Below, in pieces: positions 11,032 through 22,976 of a DNA stretch of 64,000 bases. Below the pieces are notes generated by a model. It did no database searches, was not told where the DNA came from, and saw nothing but the letters and a program-made list of their open reading frames with translations. The translations under genes and the position numbers were made by a program. Origin of the DNA: Chlamydoabsidia padenii. Its lineage: Eukaryota; Mucoromycota; Mucoromycetes; Mucorales; Cunninghamellaceae. Location: assembly GCA_025330725.1 (NCBI GenBank), contig JAIWND010000005.1, positions 1 to 64,000 of the forward strand. The letters run 5' to 3'. Position 1 is the first letter of the stretch. The number at the start of each line of letters is the position of its first letter.

Positions 11032-11097
11032 AACCTTGATTGTCAAATTAATATCTGATACCAACTCAATTCCACTTTACTCTTTTTTTCTTTCTTC
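10710..11097. other. Intergenic with (CA)n tract
   Basis: AT-rich spacer holding a CA dinucleotide run at about 11001-11026 and a pyrimidine-rich leader before the next ATG. No coding signal was seen. Confidence 0.45.
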
Positions 11098-12022
11098 ATG
11101 TCATTATTCCTTGTTGTTGTACTTGTAATCACTGGTATGATAATACCATATCATTCAGCAGTAGCTCAATCCTCCAATATACCATCTCTATCACCACTTG
11201 CCACCTTATATAACCAATCTTCGACCAAATCCACTCTGTCTTTATCACTCTCAGAAAAAAAGTTCACTCTCTTCAATTGGTCTCCGCCCCTTCGCATGAA
11301 TGGAGCGGGGGATATGATGGCCCGTGAAATCTTTGATTTCGATCTCGATAAGGAGGCTATTTTACAATTGATCGATTACAAGGAACCGGGAGAGGTGTTC
11401 CAATTGTTCGATCAAGGTCGATCGCTGGGTAAAACGGCTCCACCTAATAACACGATGAATGAGGACGAATCCGTCATTTATGCAGACTCGCCCGATTTGG
11501 CAATGGTTGATCAACAGGGACGGTTTAGTAAGGGTCAGGTTTTGTTAAAGCCTGGTCATCATTCGATTAGCATCAAGATTCTCACAGGGTCGTCAACTAC
11601 TCCTCATCTTGCCGGCGGAGGGATCCGCTTGGTTCCGTCCATCAGGTTACAGCAATTTCATCGTACATTCGAAGAAGAAAACGATGATTACTATTATGTT
11701 AATGATCAAGACAGTGTGGCTGTCACCACTATTACTGTGGTTGTTCCACCACCCGTTCAAGGTAAGGTGATAAATACTATGTGAGCCATTCATGCGAATT
11801 CAAATCCCGCAACTCCGCCTTTTTTTTTAGTTGATCATTGGGGACATTACAACCATGGGATGAGACTCTACGCCAACAAACCAGTAGGGTAAGAGTCTAA
11901 ACAAAAAGAGATGTATTATATGATTGCATACTCATGCTTTTTTTTTTTTGACCTTTCGTAACAGCGGTCGTGCGAACCTTCCCCGTAATCCAAGAGCTGG
12001 AATGAGACAAGAGATAATTTAG
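11098..12022 (+). CDS. Predicted secreted protein, 259 aa, unknown
   Basis: Exons 11098-11761, 11831-11888 and 11965-12022. A classical signal peptide (about residues 1-23, hydrophobic core ending before AVAQS) starts the protein. The mature part is mostly one globular domain (about 55-190) with SPPLRMNGAG, AREIFDFDLDKEA, IYADSPDLAMVD and VLLKPGHHSISIKI, probably beta-rich. A short basic tail is encoded by two small exons (RLYANKPVGG, NPRAGMRQ). There is no membrane span or GPI signal, so it is likely secreted or lumenal. I do not recognise a family. Intron 1 contains a perfect copy of the recurrent element TTCAAATCCCGC. Confidence 0.75.
11799..11810 (+). promoter_or_regulatory. Perfect TTCAAATCCCGC element within an intron
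   Basis: Sits in intron 1 of the secreted-protein gene, directly after ATTCATGCG. It is the only clear copy of the element inside a gene. Confidence 0.4.
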
Positions 12023-12245
12023 GTCTTTTCGATTCTCACGATCACCCGCCTATCAACTTTTGATCAACCCCCTTACCTACCTTCAAAAAGAATCATCAGT
12101 ACCTATATCATTTTAATTTTGCATGTAATAAAGAATTCTTCCTGTCTATCAAAAATGATTAGATCCGCCAGATTTGGTTGTGTTTATAATTTCATAACAA
12201 ATATGTTTATTATTTCATATTAACAAAGAGGGTTATATACTAAAT

Positions 12246-12831
12246 CTATTCTATTAAAGCCTGTTTTAAACATTCCAACACCGAGTCAATACGACGAGCC
12301 AAGACGGATGCATTGTATGGGAAGAGATCGGATCGTATCACCACCCAAACTTGATAAAGCAATCCCATCACAGTGTGGATCCCATCATCCTCATCATCAT
12401 CATTACTGTTAGTATCCATCAAGACCTGATCCACTGCTTCAATAAAGGCATGAGGGTGCTGTTCCACAAGCTTGAGATAACGTGTTAAATAGAGTAGCAT
12501 ATCCGTCTCGTCAGACATTAACAGATCAATCACCAGTTCATGATCCATCCCCGTTCGATATAAAAAGTAGATAAACATGGTGTGTGGGTTGATTTGGTAT
12601 AATAAAGGCGTAAAAAGTTGGAATAATGAGGTTGAAGTTGATAATCTGTCCCTGGTGTGTCGATCGAGGCAAAGATGAATGTCCAAAATATCCAGCTGTA
12701 ATCGTATCAAGACTTGATCGTTGCTACCACATGTATTTGATATGAATTCCAATATAAATCGAGTTGAGGGTGTAGAGTCTATTCGGGGAAAAATAAAGAA
12801 ATAGAATGTTAGTTTACCTGTTTATCGATTC

Positions 12832-12871
<40 letters not shown>

Positions 12872-13957
12872 TGGAATCAAGCCATATTTACCAGTAAAAG
12901 ACGCCATGGCTTGTTGTAATGTGGTCTCCAATAGTAGAGTTTCGTCAGGCTGTTGTCGAACAACGGTATGTATGGATGCCACAATAATTTGTATTAACCA
13001 GTTCAAGCATTCACGATCTAATGTCAACATAGGTGGCGATCCAATAGGTTGATAAAAAAAGTCTGTCCTGTAATGATCTTCAAGTGCAGCCAATTGAGAT
13101 GGTGATAAGGTCCTTTTGCATAAATCAATATAGTCAATCAATTTCTTGATTACATCCATGTCCTATATATATATATATGTAGAAGAGAAGTGAGTAAGAT
13201 TACAGTATAAAGTAAAGGGGTATACTTACAATTAGTTGTAAATTATGTTGTTGTATCATCCATCTATGCATCAGTTCCATGGATCGTCGCACAACTGTAA
13301 TGTGAGTATGTTGCCAAAAGTCCATCACCAAGGAAAGCCAAGGTTTATAACAATATTCCACTTTTGACAATAATTGGCCACCTTCGTCAGTTATTGATGA
13401 TAGTTTAAGTACATCAATCATCCAAACCAAGTACGGTACTATGTGTTTCTTCCAATTGTAAAAAATGATTAATCAAGGTTTAAAAAGAGAAAAAGGGAAT
13501 GCTTACCTCGTCAGTCGCCCGCAGTTGTCGTACAAGCCATTTGCTTATATTGTCATTTGGTATTCGAGAGAAACTGGCAAGTAATTCATATACAGGGTGA
13601 GTATAGTCGCCAACATGTCGTCTGCCATCCTTAAAGATCCAGTGGCAAACGTCCAAGTAAAACACGCTCTTTTCGATCTCTGGACAAGACACAACCATTT
13701 CCACCAAAGAGTCCAGATCACTGGTTGTCAGAGTCTATAATACAAGCAAGTCAAGTTGAGTAAAATGGGAGGGGGGAAGGAATTGTAGTTTCTTGTTTTA
13801 CCTTGTTTAATAAAAGGTCCACACATTGTTCACGCTTTAAAAAGGAATCAAAGGGATCTGCCGTGATGTCTTGATTATAAATCTATACATTTTTAAAGTG
13901 TCAAAGGTCAAAGAAGAGAGAGTAGACAAGTTATATACTGACCCATTCCTGTAGCAT
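12246..13957 (-). CDS. LINS1/Lines-like protein
   Basis: Exons 13957-13943, 13882-13802, 13734-13507, 13448-13230, 13162-12892 and 12778-12246; 448 aa. The first exon is only 15 nt (MLQEW). The protein looks all-helical. Its C-terminal third contains PHTMFIYFLYRTGMDHELVIDLLMS-type sequence followed by DETDMLLYLTRYLKLV, which matches the Lines C-terminal region (in LINS1, 'FDHSVLLDFL..TETCFLEYFVRYLKLL'). LINS1 proteins are poorly understood; Drosophila lines acts in embryonic patterning. Intron 5 carries a 37-nt T run on the coding strand. An acceptor at about 12811 (ACAG) instead of 12779 would add residues in frame. Confidence 0.65.
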
Positions 13958-14026
13958 TCAAAATAAAATAAAGAAAGAAAGAAGCGTTCACCGACTGATG
14001 AAATCTGTATTTGTTCTTTTTTCTTT

Positions 14027-14039
14027 TTCAAATCCCGAC
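14027..14039 (-). promoter_or_regulatory. Recurrent element TTCAAATCCCGAC
   Basis: 70 bp upstream of the LINS1-like start codon and followed on the plus strand by ATCCAGCATCCATG. Confidence 0.45.
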
Positions 14040-14221
14040 ATCCAGCATCCATGATCAAGGCACAAAGACAAAAGAGAGGTAATGACTCTGGTTTTATTTA
14101 TAAACATACAGCATACAAAGTAATATAAATGTCCAATTACACTATTAATATTATTATTAATTAATAATATCCAGTTATCTAAAAAGTGGCAAGTCTATAT
14201 CTATTGTATCCAAAATCCTAT

Positions 14222-16530
14222 TTATGAGCGACGCTGATCCAAGGACACCTCTTGATCAAAGTTCAATAACGGTTTCATTTGTCGATTCAAAAGTGTTTGA
14301 GTGTGGAATCGTTCAGGTGTATTATTTAGTTGTAGTAATGTCGGATTGGTACTATGTGTAGGCGAGGTAGTGGTTGACAATGGATTCCCCGTAGATAAAG
14401 TCATGATCGCACTGGTGTTTGGTAATGGTACATCATGCTGGTATCGATGTTGGTTGCGATCTTTTCGGCGAATGGAGGTATGGTGGGATAGAATGGTACC
14501 TTCGACCTGAGACTTTGGTTGTTGATGAGAGGCGCTTGTTTCCCGAGTACTTTTTGACCTAGACATCATGATTCTACTGCTATTTTGCTGTGGTGGCGAA
14601 TGGGGGTTGGTTGATGTTGATATTCCATGAGCAAGTAGAGATCCTTTAGAGAATTGCACCTTGTCCTCTATATGTACCAGTGTATGAGATCCATTCATGT
14701 TGCTGCTGATTCCTTCATCCGCCGTTATGGGTGATACTATTGGATCATGCTGATGAGGTGAAGGATGTTCTCTGTGTCTTGATGTGGTGGGGTTTCTAGA
14801 TAATCCTCGTGTTGATGCCTTGCGTTTGATAGCTTCGTCCGTGGTACGCCGGGTCGTTGTTGGTTCGCCATGAGATATGCCCTTGAGTCGATCGTCGTTG
14901 CAACTGGTATCTTGAGTCCCTTGTTCCCGCCTAGTGGATTTATGTCGCCTCAAGTTTGATTCACCACCACTGTTTAAAGATGTTGTTGTTAAAGGTGCCA
15001 ATGGATTTTGTACACGTTCTGGATATTCTTGATAATGGATGATACTCTATTTGAATAAAAAGAAGTTGGTATTACACAAACACATGCAGAATCCGACTTT
15101 TCGGTTACCTTTGCTTGGCGAATACCGAGCACCCAAGTTTCCATGTTTTCTTGATTTTCGGCAGCGAGTAGACGAATGTAGTCATATTCCTTTTCGAATA
15201 TAGCCGCCCGATTCTGTGCACGTAGAGCAAAGGCAAATGGTGTTGGACAAGTGGATAATGGTTGAAGTAAGGTGTAAACGTCAAAACCAGCCAAAGGACA
15301 AAATATCGCTGAGTTTGCACACTATTTAAAAAAGCAATTAACAGATATTCAATACCCGCCGAATGATGATGAGATTGATAAGCTTACCTTGCTGTCTTTT
15401 GCATAATGTATGGTATTGTCCTTGATGAAGCAGTAGCGCTTTTGCCATTTTCCCTTCTTGTATTCAATGTTGAGCCAGCCATGGATAGGTGAAGGTCGAT
15501 GATTGATAGCATTCATAGTCAAAGATCCGTAATAGTTATACTTTTTGACCAGTAAAGCATTGTTAACATTCTGTTCCCAGCAACAAGTAATGTCCATCAC
15601 AATTTCCCATAGTCGGAGTGGTCGTTCTAATAAAGAGATGAGTTAAATATTCATACTGTGATACACATTTTTTATGTTCTATCTTACCAACACCATGACT
15701 ATTAGCAATTTCAAATAAAGTCCAATCTTCGCTATTGTCCAAAAGTCCCTTCCGCTTCAAATACTGGATCACCATTGCTGTTGTTAGCACATTTGTCATC
15801 TGGACAATCTTAAAGGTAGTCGCATTTTCGATAAAGATACGAGTAGCCATCGTTTTCGTTGGTGCGATTATCGATTTTTCGGGACTTGTTGGAGTTGTAC
15901 TTTGGTGATGATACTGGGGAGAGTCGCCATGTTGCCTTGTCGTGCCCCGTCTAGTTTCATTGTGGTGAGTTAATACTGAGTGCTACGCAAAGAAGCAAAA
16001 AAAAAAAAAAAAAAAAGAGTATTAATGACAAGTAATACATTCTTGATTTTTCTTACCATTGTCAATGGCACCCCTTGTTGCAAACTTGCTGTAGTGACAT
16101 CCTTGGTGACACAATTGGAAGCAAGAGAAGAAGGCAAAGATGTGTTGACGCTTGTCGGAGAAGAGATGGAAGCTTGTGGTGGAAGACAAGGAATAGGTTC
16201 ATCAGGTATCAGTTTCTTTGGAAACTTTCTTGTTCCAGTAGCACTAAGTGTTCTTGCAAGACCTATTGATTTCGGAGAGGCCTGGTTTTTCGAGGTTGTC
16301 AAAGGGGTACCCAAATTACCACCATCGTCATTGGTGTCAAGTTGTCGAGATTGTAAATGTGCCATGTTTGATTGTATAGAGTCATTAGTAGTGCCAGTAA
16401 TGTCCTAAGAGGAAAAACCAAAGTTAGTACATTTTTCACGTAAAGAATATCTATTTTGTTTCCTTACCAAAGAAAAGTCATTAACTTGCTTTTCAAGATC
16501 CTGTAGGACTAGATCCAGATCGGTTGACAT
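14222..16530 (-). CDS. RA-PH domain adaptor (RIAM/lamellipodin/Grb7-type layout)
   Basis: Exons 16530-16468, 16404-16057, 15982-15688, 15626-15388, 15321-15109 and 15046-14222; 660 aa. Order: a short N-terminal helix (MSTDLDLVLQDLEKQV), a Pro/Ser/Thr-rich linker, a Ras-association domain (about residues 182-262: TRIFIENATTFKIVQM, DWTLFEIANSHGVERPLR), then at once a PH domain (about 290-400: HGWLNIEYKKGKWQKRYCFI, closing helix with ETWVLGIRQAK), and a long disordered basic tail. The RA-PH tandem is the signature of the MRL/Grb7 group, which links Ras/Rap GTPases to membrane and actin. An N-terminal helix of this kind resembles the talin-binding or coiled segments there, though this is inference. 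Confidence 0.8.
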
Positions 16531-16727
16531 TGTTGTGTTGTTTAAAAAAAAAAAAGGTGGGGGGAAGTAAAAGAGAAGTGGGAATGGAGGAGACTAAAAA
16601 ATAAAGTAAAATGAATTTATATGACGAAATGACAGGGCCTGTGTAACAACCACAAATTAGGTTGAGGAGACATCAAACAAATGAAAGAGGGGTAGAGTTA
16701 AAATAAAAAAGAGTTTATTATTATCAT

Positions 16728-18041
16728 TCAACAAAACTAGAGATAAAGAAAACTAGAAGATTAGTAATGTTCCTATTGTTCTTTCCCTTATATATATATA
16801 TATATATATACTTTACCTTCCATCTATTATTACAGCTAATACAAGTAACAAAGGTTGTCATAGGTTCATCCGCACTTCTTGTTTGCATTTGGAAGTAGGT
16901 ACATTTTCGTTTCTTGCATTTACCACAAATAAACATATCCGTTTCTGCTTGAGCCGTACCAGCGCCTCGTGCCTTGAATAGTGCTTCTTCCGCCAATTGT
17001 CGATCACGGGCCTTGGATTCTTCAGATGCCATATCCTACATGTATATTTAATCAATATCTAATCAGTAATCATCCTTTTTTTTTTTTTCTTTTCTTGATC
17101 ATTACCTCCACAGACATAGTGCATAGTATGGATATCGGTAATTCACCGCTGACCGTGCTTTCACGTAAACCAGGATTGCTTTTGTTTTTCAGATTCAGTG
17201 AGAGAGATCGGATCTTGGATTTATAGTCACCATCCACCTGTCCAATAGATGTAAATACCGTACGTTCAATGGCCATGGCTCGTTTTAATAGTAGGTCAGA
17301 ATCTAAAAAAGAAAGGATTAGTCATCTGTTGGTTTCTCTTATTCTCTACATTACCAGCAAAACTGTCCAGAGCCAAAGAGTTATACATCAGTTCAATTGT
17401 CTTATCCCTAGGTGTGTTGCCAGTACTTGCGAATGCCATTTCATCCGATTTGATCGTCCTTGGTGTATCAGAGTTGAGTGACTGTTGACTAGTAGGTGTT
17501 TTAGGTGGTGAAGAGGTCGGTGAGGAAGCTAAAGCAAAATAGATCAATGGGACACACCGCATTAATGAGTTTTCCTGAGACAATTTATTTTACCTTTAGA
17601 AGAAGAAGACCACGACTTTTTGGAAGGCGCTGCTCCAACGACATCCTCTTTCCATTTCTTGACCACGCCTTTTGCCCGCTGTGATATCTTTGTGCTTGAG
17701 TGTGATCGTAGTTTACCCAAGACCTTTCCCAAGTCCGTTTTCTAGAATGATAAAGTTAAACACAGCTGAGGTCAGTACTGAATTGATACCAGTATATGTT
17801 TTACCTTTAGCAAATCTTGGGTGGCTTTGACAGTGGCCAATTGCTCTATAATATCAAGTATGTCCTATTACAATCAAAGTTAGTATTCAACCGACAATAT
17901 CACGAAGTCCAATAGTAACCTTTATTACTAAATATAAAAGTAAGGCATCAAGTTTAGTTTAAAGCATACCTGAGTGTTATCATTGTCTATTGCTTTCTGT
18001 AAAGCATGTTTGGTTTTCAACAGATCGTGCTCGGCGGACAT
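16728..18041 (-). CDS. DST1: Transcription elongation factor TFIIS
   Basis: Exons 18041-17970, 17864-17805, 17741-17594, 17528-17355, 17302-17106, 17035-16817 and 16736-16728; 292 aa, usual for the family. The N-terminal LW domain (about 1-95) has TDLGKVLGKLRSHSS and VVKKWK. A Ser/Pro/Thr-rich linker and central domain (LLLKRAMAIERTVF, YKSKIRSLSLNLK) follow. The C-terminal zinc ribbon has CGKC, the catalytic acidic hairpin RSADEP and CISC, ending in RWKFC. TFIIS rescues backtracked RNA polymerase II by stimulating its transcript cleavage. The last exon is only 9 nt (Phe-Cys-stop), and its acceptor TCTCTAG restores exactly the conserved W-K-F-C end. Confidence 0.95.
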
Positions 18042-18098
18042 TGGAGGAAAAACAAGAGAAAGAAAGGGGAAAAATAGAAGGGATCGCATACATATATG

Positions 18099-18110
18099 GC
18101 GGGATTTGAA
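18099..18110 (-). promoter_or_regulatory. Perfect recurrent element GCGGGATTTGAA
   Basis: 58 bp upstream of the TFIIS start codon; it defines the consensus used for the other copies. Confidence 0.5.
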
Positions 18111-18387
18111 ATTATATTCCGCGGTGAGCTTGCCTATACAGTACTCTTTTTTTTTTTAAGCAATTTGTGTAGTTGAAACAAGCTACACATTGCGCAATAG
18201 GATGGTTTATAAGATAGACTGCATATGAAATGAGAACATGTGCCTATTTTGAAGAAGTGTTCTACATCTGATCGATCCCAATTACAGAAAAGTGTCACTT
18301 TTTTTTTTTTTTTTTCCTGTTACAAGCACCCTGATTGGTTCGCTGGCCAGGAGTGGAATAAGAAAAATTTTCGCAACGTCTGAAAGC

Positions 18388-18397
18388 TATAAAAGGC
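18388..18397 (+). promoter_or_regulatory. Orphan TATA box CTATAAAAGG
   Basis: A good TATA sequence with an upstream CCAAT-type box but no recognisable coding gene after it. It may drive a noncoding RNA or be fortuitous. Confidence 0.3.
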
Positions 18398-19632
18398 CGA
18401 GTTTTCCAGCACCTTGAATTTTTTTCTTTAGTGACCGTACTCTACAGGATCTGTATACAGTACATTACCGTTCTACGTTTCTTAAACTAGACCAATTCGT
18501 CAAGCTAGTGGATGACGCTTAGCAGACTTTCCTATGAGTGAAGTGTACTGTAGATGACTCTCAGGGTTGACTTCAGTAGTTGATGATCTCGCCTGTTCGC
18601 TTTATTCCAAGGACATGGCACGGAAAGAGCTGCAGTCTGATAGCTCTCTTTTTTCCTTTTAAAAAAAAAAAAAAAAAAAAAAAACGAAAATGAAACTGCA
18701 AACTTACGGTGATACAAAAAAACGGGACCTGAAATTTACCCCTGAGCATAAAGATCGGAATTTGAAAATCACTAGAGCTCATCAAGTTAAAGAAAATCCA
18801 CTTGATTTAGAAATATCATTACCCTGTTTTATTCTTGTTACCGGTTTTAACTCCCGCCATCGGGTGCGATGGAAACGCCGAAGTTCAAAAAAGGAAATGA
18901 CCTTGATAAGAAAATGTTGGTTTAGATGGTGCTTTGCATTGTAGAGCTAATATTGATGAAACATCTGACATCTCCATCGATGGAAACAAGTGTATAACCG
19001 ATTAATACTATTGGTACACACAATCCTACTCACAAAAAGATCGAAAAATGTTCTGATATCAGCTGTCTCCCGTCTCCCTCTTCTTCCTTGTTCTTTATCA
19101 TATCATCTGTATGTAACAAAGATAAGAGAGAGAGTTTGAATTTTGACATATTCGCCCCCCTCCTCCTCCTCCTAATAGAGAGGATCGGGCATCATACTCT
19201 TGTATGATTTGAAGGTATATTTTATTTCGATGGTAAATGTTATAACTCTATTTACTATAATGGAGCACTGTGCGAATACATTCGACTTCTTTGTCACATG
19301 CATCCAAAAAGCTGAACTTGAGGGAGCATAACAAGGAGATCGTCGGGATTTAAAAAATAAAATAGAAAACTAAAGGAATAATTTATATGGATCGTTTTCG
19401 TGTCTCTTTTTTCTTCTTCTTTCTTTCCCTTTATACCATTATATCCACTTTTTATTAATCACTCACCAGTTAAAACCACTTGGAGGACCTGTTTATTCAG
19501 TCTCATTCCAAAATAGGTACACTTCCCTTATTTGTTCCCTCCCTCCCCCCTAGTGCCGACCATTCTCTTACAATAATTACTTGGATTGCTACAATAAGTG
19601 AAAACCAAAAAGCAAACCACCTACTACTAGTA

Positions 19633-22303
19633 ATGAAGAAACACACATTTTCTGCTGATCAACTACTATCGGACACCATATTCCCTGATCGCGAACCAAG
19701 ACAACACCACAATGCTCACAATGACACCGATACTATAACAGACGAAGCGAAAAAGGATCCTCTGGCAACTAAAGTATGGCGATTATATACCAAAGCAAAA
19801 GACAATCTTCCTAATGGTGCAAGAATGGAAAACCTGACTTGGCGTATGATGGCAATGACTTTGGCAAAGACAAAGAAAGTGGAACCACCTAGTGCTGACG
19901 GAAACACTCTCATTACGACAACAAGACACGAGCCTATGATAATTGATGAACCGACAACCAGCTACTCCATGACACCACCTTCTGCGGATGATACTACTTC
20001 TCTTTTATCTTCTTCTGCTCCTCCGTATACAATGATGGATGCAATGATGGATGCTTTACGAGATGACGACTCTTTGCAGGAACTCAAGAATGTTATGGTC
20101 TCGGGGAGCTCGCGTGCTTCTACTACTTCAACAGAACTTGTAAAACAGCAATCAGTAAGTAGTTTATACATATATATATAACGCGGTGCGTTCGGATGGT
20201 AATATTATCTCTGTTTATGCAATGATGCTCACTCTCTCTTTTATTATTATTTGATTCAATTGGCTCTGGCAGCAGGAAAACAGGCAAAATTGGCATGGAT
20301 CTCCACCATTACTACCACCATCAAGTATTACTATACCATTACACGACACAGATATAGATGGAACTAATGGCAATGGAAATGGGGACAACTACAGGAATGA
20401 AGATCAAGATGACATTATGTGGGATAGCAACAGTAGTACGATTCAACCTTTACCTCCGGAACATATCTATCAGCAACATATCTATCCACCTAAAATGACT
20501 CACTATTCGATACCAACCTTGCACTCTGATACACATAATCGGACATTGTTGGCACCTTCATCAGATAATAGGGGACCATCCTCAGCATCATCATCAGCAT
20601 CATCAGCAGCAAACCAGGACAACAATAATCAGGGTGTCGTTTCTTTGAGCGACTCTATAGGATTCCACCCTCATGCAACATCACCTTCATACTTTGGCTA
20701 TAGACGTCCACCAACCATCGGCGGATCTAATCCAGAAACACCAGCAACAGAAGACATAACACATAGCACATCATCGTCTTCACCAATGTCAACAGAGGAA
20801 TACTTCTCTAATTCTATGAATCCTGGTACACTCAGTTTCGAAGATCTCTTGTACATGTATTACACGCCTGCAACTCCATTACCAACATCACCCTCGATAA
20901 ACAAAAATGGAGAATCGGATGCATCATCATATCTATCAGGTCTACAAGCGATTCATCTCTCTGGTGACACACCTTCTCCTGTATCTCTGACCGAAACATC
21001 TCAATGTGGTGGCACCAGTGGTTGTAGCAACAATGGTGATGATCAACGGTATCAAGTTAGTATGGCGAATTTGGATTTGGAAGATGAACAGCAGATACTG
21101 GGGAATATTAATACACCATCATCACCAACAGTAGCATCAAACACAGCCAGTATAATTACATTCCGACAACAGCAACAACCATCACAGTCCACCACCTCTG
21201 TATACAACTCACTCACCAACCAAGGCAGTAAAAAGACCATGCGCTCTCCATCCAGTCCATCTATACTACAGCAGAAAATGTCAACAACATCTGTTTCATC
21301 ACTATCAGCACCGGGGAATAAAACGAAATGCAGCAATTGTGCCACACGGACCACGCCTTTGTGGCGACGAAATCCTCAAGGACAACCACTGTGCAATGCG
21401 TGCGGCTTGTTTTTAAAGCTGCATGGTATTGTGCGACCCCTCAGTTTGAAAACAGATGTCATCAAGAAACGGAATCGAGCAAACAACGCTACAACCACCA
21501 ACAACACTGACCTCAGCGTACAGCAAAAACAGAAATTCAAGCAAAAACGAACCAGTCTGATTAAATCTCCAGTAACGGCTTCTGTCCCAGCATCATCATC
21601 GTCGACAGCGACAGCTTCCAGCATATCGCCTCGGGAAAAATCTGGAAGTTACATACAACAACGTGTCTTGGCTCCAAGTACTCAACGACCCTTACAACAA
21701 CACGTCATTCCAAATAGAGTGACAACATCAGCACCTCATATGACAAAATCAACAAGACCATTACCTATTATGGGTGAAGCAAAGAAGGATGAACTAATCA
21801 GCAACGTGGAAAAGACTCTCTCCTCAATGACACCAACAACAACAACATCACCATCTTCTTCTTCTTCTTCACAGCATAAGCGACAACGAAGGATAGCATC
21901 TTACTCTGGTGATTCGATGAGGAGCGGGACAACAATGACGATGGAACGAAATAATCAGCCTGAAAGGACAATGACAAGCCCTGGCATACAATCTCCGACC
22001 TCGATACCACCACCTGAATCATTTTACTCGATATTGGAATCTATTGGGAATCACCTTAGTAATCTACCCGCCGAATTACTACCTTTAATAGCGTCAGCTG
22101 CCAACTATCATGCGATGACAAAACAACGACAACAACAACAACAACAACAACAAATACCTCATCATCATCATCATCAGCAACAAGATCAACAGCAACTCAA
22201 TCATCTCTTACAACGCTTGTTTCAGCCTCCGCCCTCATCACCTTCATCATCAACATCACAACCTTCTTCTTCAGGTGATCTAAACGATGGACAAACTCCT
22301 TGA
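19633..22303 (+). CDS. AreA/NIT2-type GATA transcription factor
   Basis: Exons 19633-20154 and 20273-22303; 850 aa. The N-terminal part carries the fungal GATA activator domain ([29 protein letters not shown] at about residues 48-78). A long Ser/Thr/Gln-rich middle leads to one zinc finger (about 525-577): [26 protein letters not shown], then [15 protein letters not shown], the AreA hallmark. Gln and His runs lie near the C-terminus. Such factors activate nitrogen-catabolic genes when preferred nitrogen is scarce. The acceptor is a tandem CAGCAG, so one Gln may be in or out. The start is ATG 19633, since the frame upstream has no ATG. Confidence 0.9.
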
Positions 22304-22559
22304 ACTTTTGTTTTATCTTACGGTATCCTTCATATGGTCTATGGTTCGATCAAGATCTGGCTCTGTACTTGGCTTCTACACCTCACTACTTGATCCCCCT
22401 TTCCTTCCTATATGATTTATGTTTTTTATGGTAGCACTTCTTTATTATTATTACTAGTCATTTGTCTATTTAGTCCATCATTTACTTTTAGGTTATTCCA
22501 TTCCCTCCTTTTTTTTTTTAATGTCATTGTCATTGACTTTAATATCATGTAATCATAAT

Positions 22560-22565
22560 AATAAA
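22560..22565 (+). terminator. Polyadenylation signal AATAAA
   Basis: About 257 bp after the stop of the GATA factor and close to a T/A-rich stretch. Confidence 0.4.
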
Positions 22566-22884
22566 ATCATTGTTTGTATATGTTTGTAAAAAAAAAAAAA
22601 AAATAGGCGTACACAGTGATGAAATGTCTTGTCTCAGTCAAGGGACATTATATTTGTTGTATGTTTTAATGTTATCCCAATCTGGTAATTTTTTTGGAAC
22701 AAAGACTCTCTTTTTCGTGTTTAGGATGCACTGACACTCTCGCCCCGTTTTTTTTTTTCTTCTATCATGCAAAAACGGATCATCGGCAGCGGGAGGCGAA
22801 CACCAATCAAACGGCTGGAATATGTTGAAAACCATTTTCCCTTACTCAGCGGCCAATGAAATTGTTCGCCTGAAACAAAACTAT

Positions 22885-22891
22885 TATATAA
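22885..22891 (+). promoter_or_regulatory. TATA box of the transporter gene
   Basis: TATATAA 86 bp upstream of ATG 22977, followed by a long pyrimidine-rich leader. Confidence 0.5.
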
Positions 22892-22976
22892 ACTCCACTC
22901 GTTCTCTTTTTCTCTTTCCTTTCCCTCTTTTTATTCATTAATTCATATTTTATTTTATTTTGTATCTTACGACTAC

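Larger units (their letters stand above)
18042..19632. other. 1.6-kb intergenic region with an orphan promoter-like segment
   Basis: No supported gene. Around 18325-18400 it has an inverted CCAAT box (GATTGG) and a good TATA box (CTATAAAAGG at 18388-18397), but no convincing protein frame follows; the 84-codon frame at 18690 is basic low-complexity. TCGGGATTTAAA (19343-19354) and a CT-rich leader belong to the GATA gene downstream. Confidence 0.4.
22304..22976. other. Intergenic between GATA factor and transporter
   Basis: Contains AATAAA (22560-22565) for the GATA gene, a poly-A run, and a TATA box (22885-22891) 86 bp before the transporter ATG with a CT/T-rich leader. Confidence 0.5.

Noticed and set aside
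18690..18944. 84-codon frame after a poly-A run
   Set aside because: Highly basic, no family resemblance, begins inside a repeat-flanked stretch, and no splice or 3' signals support it.
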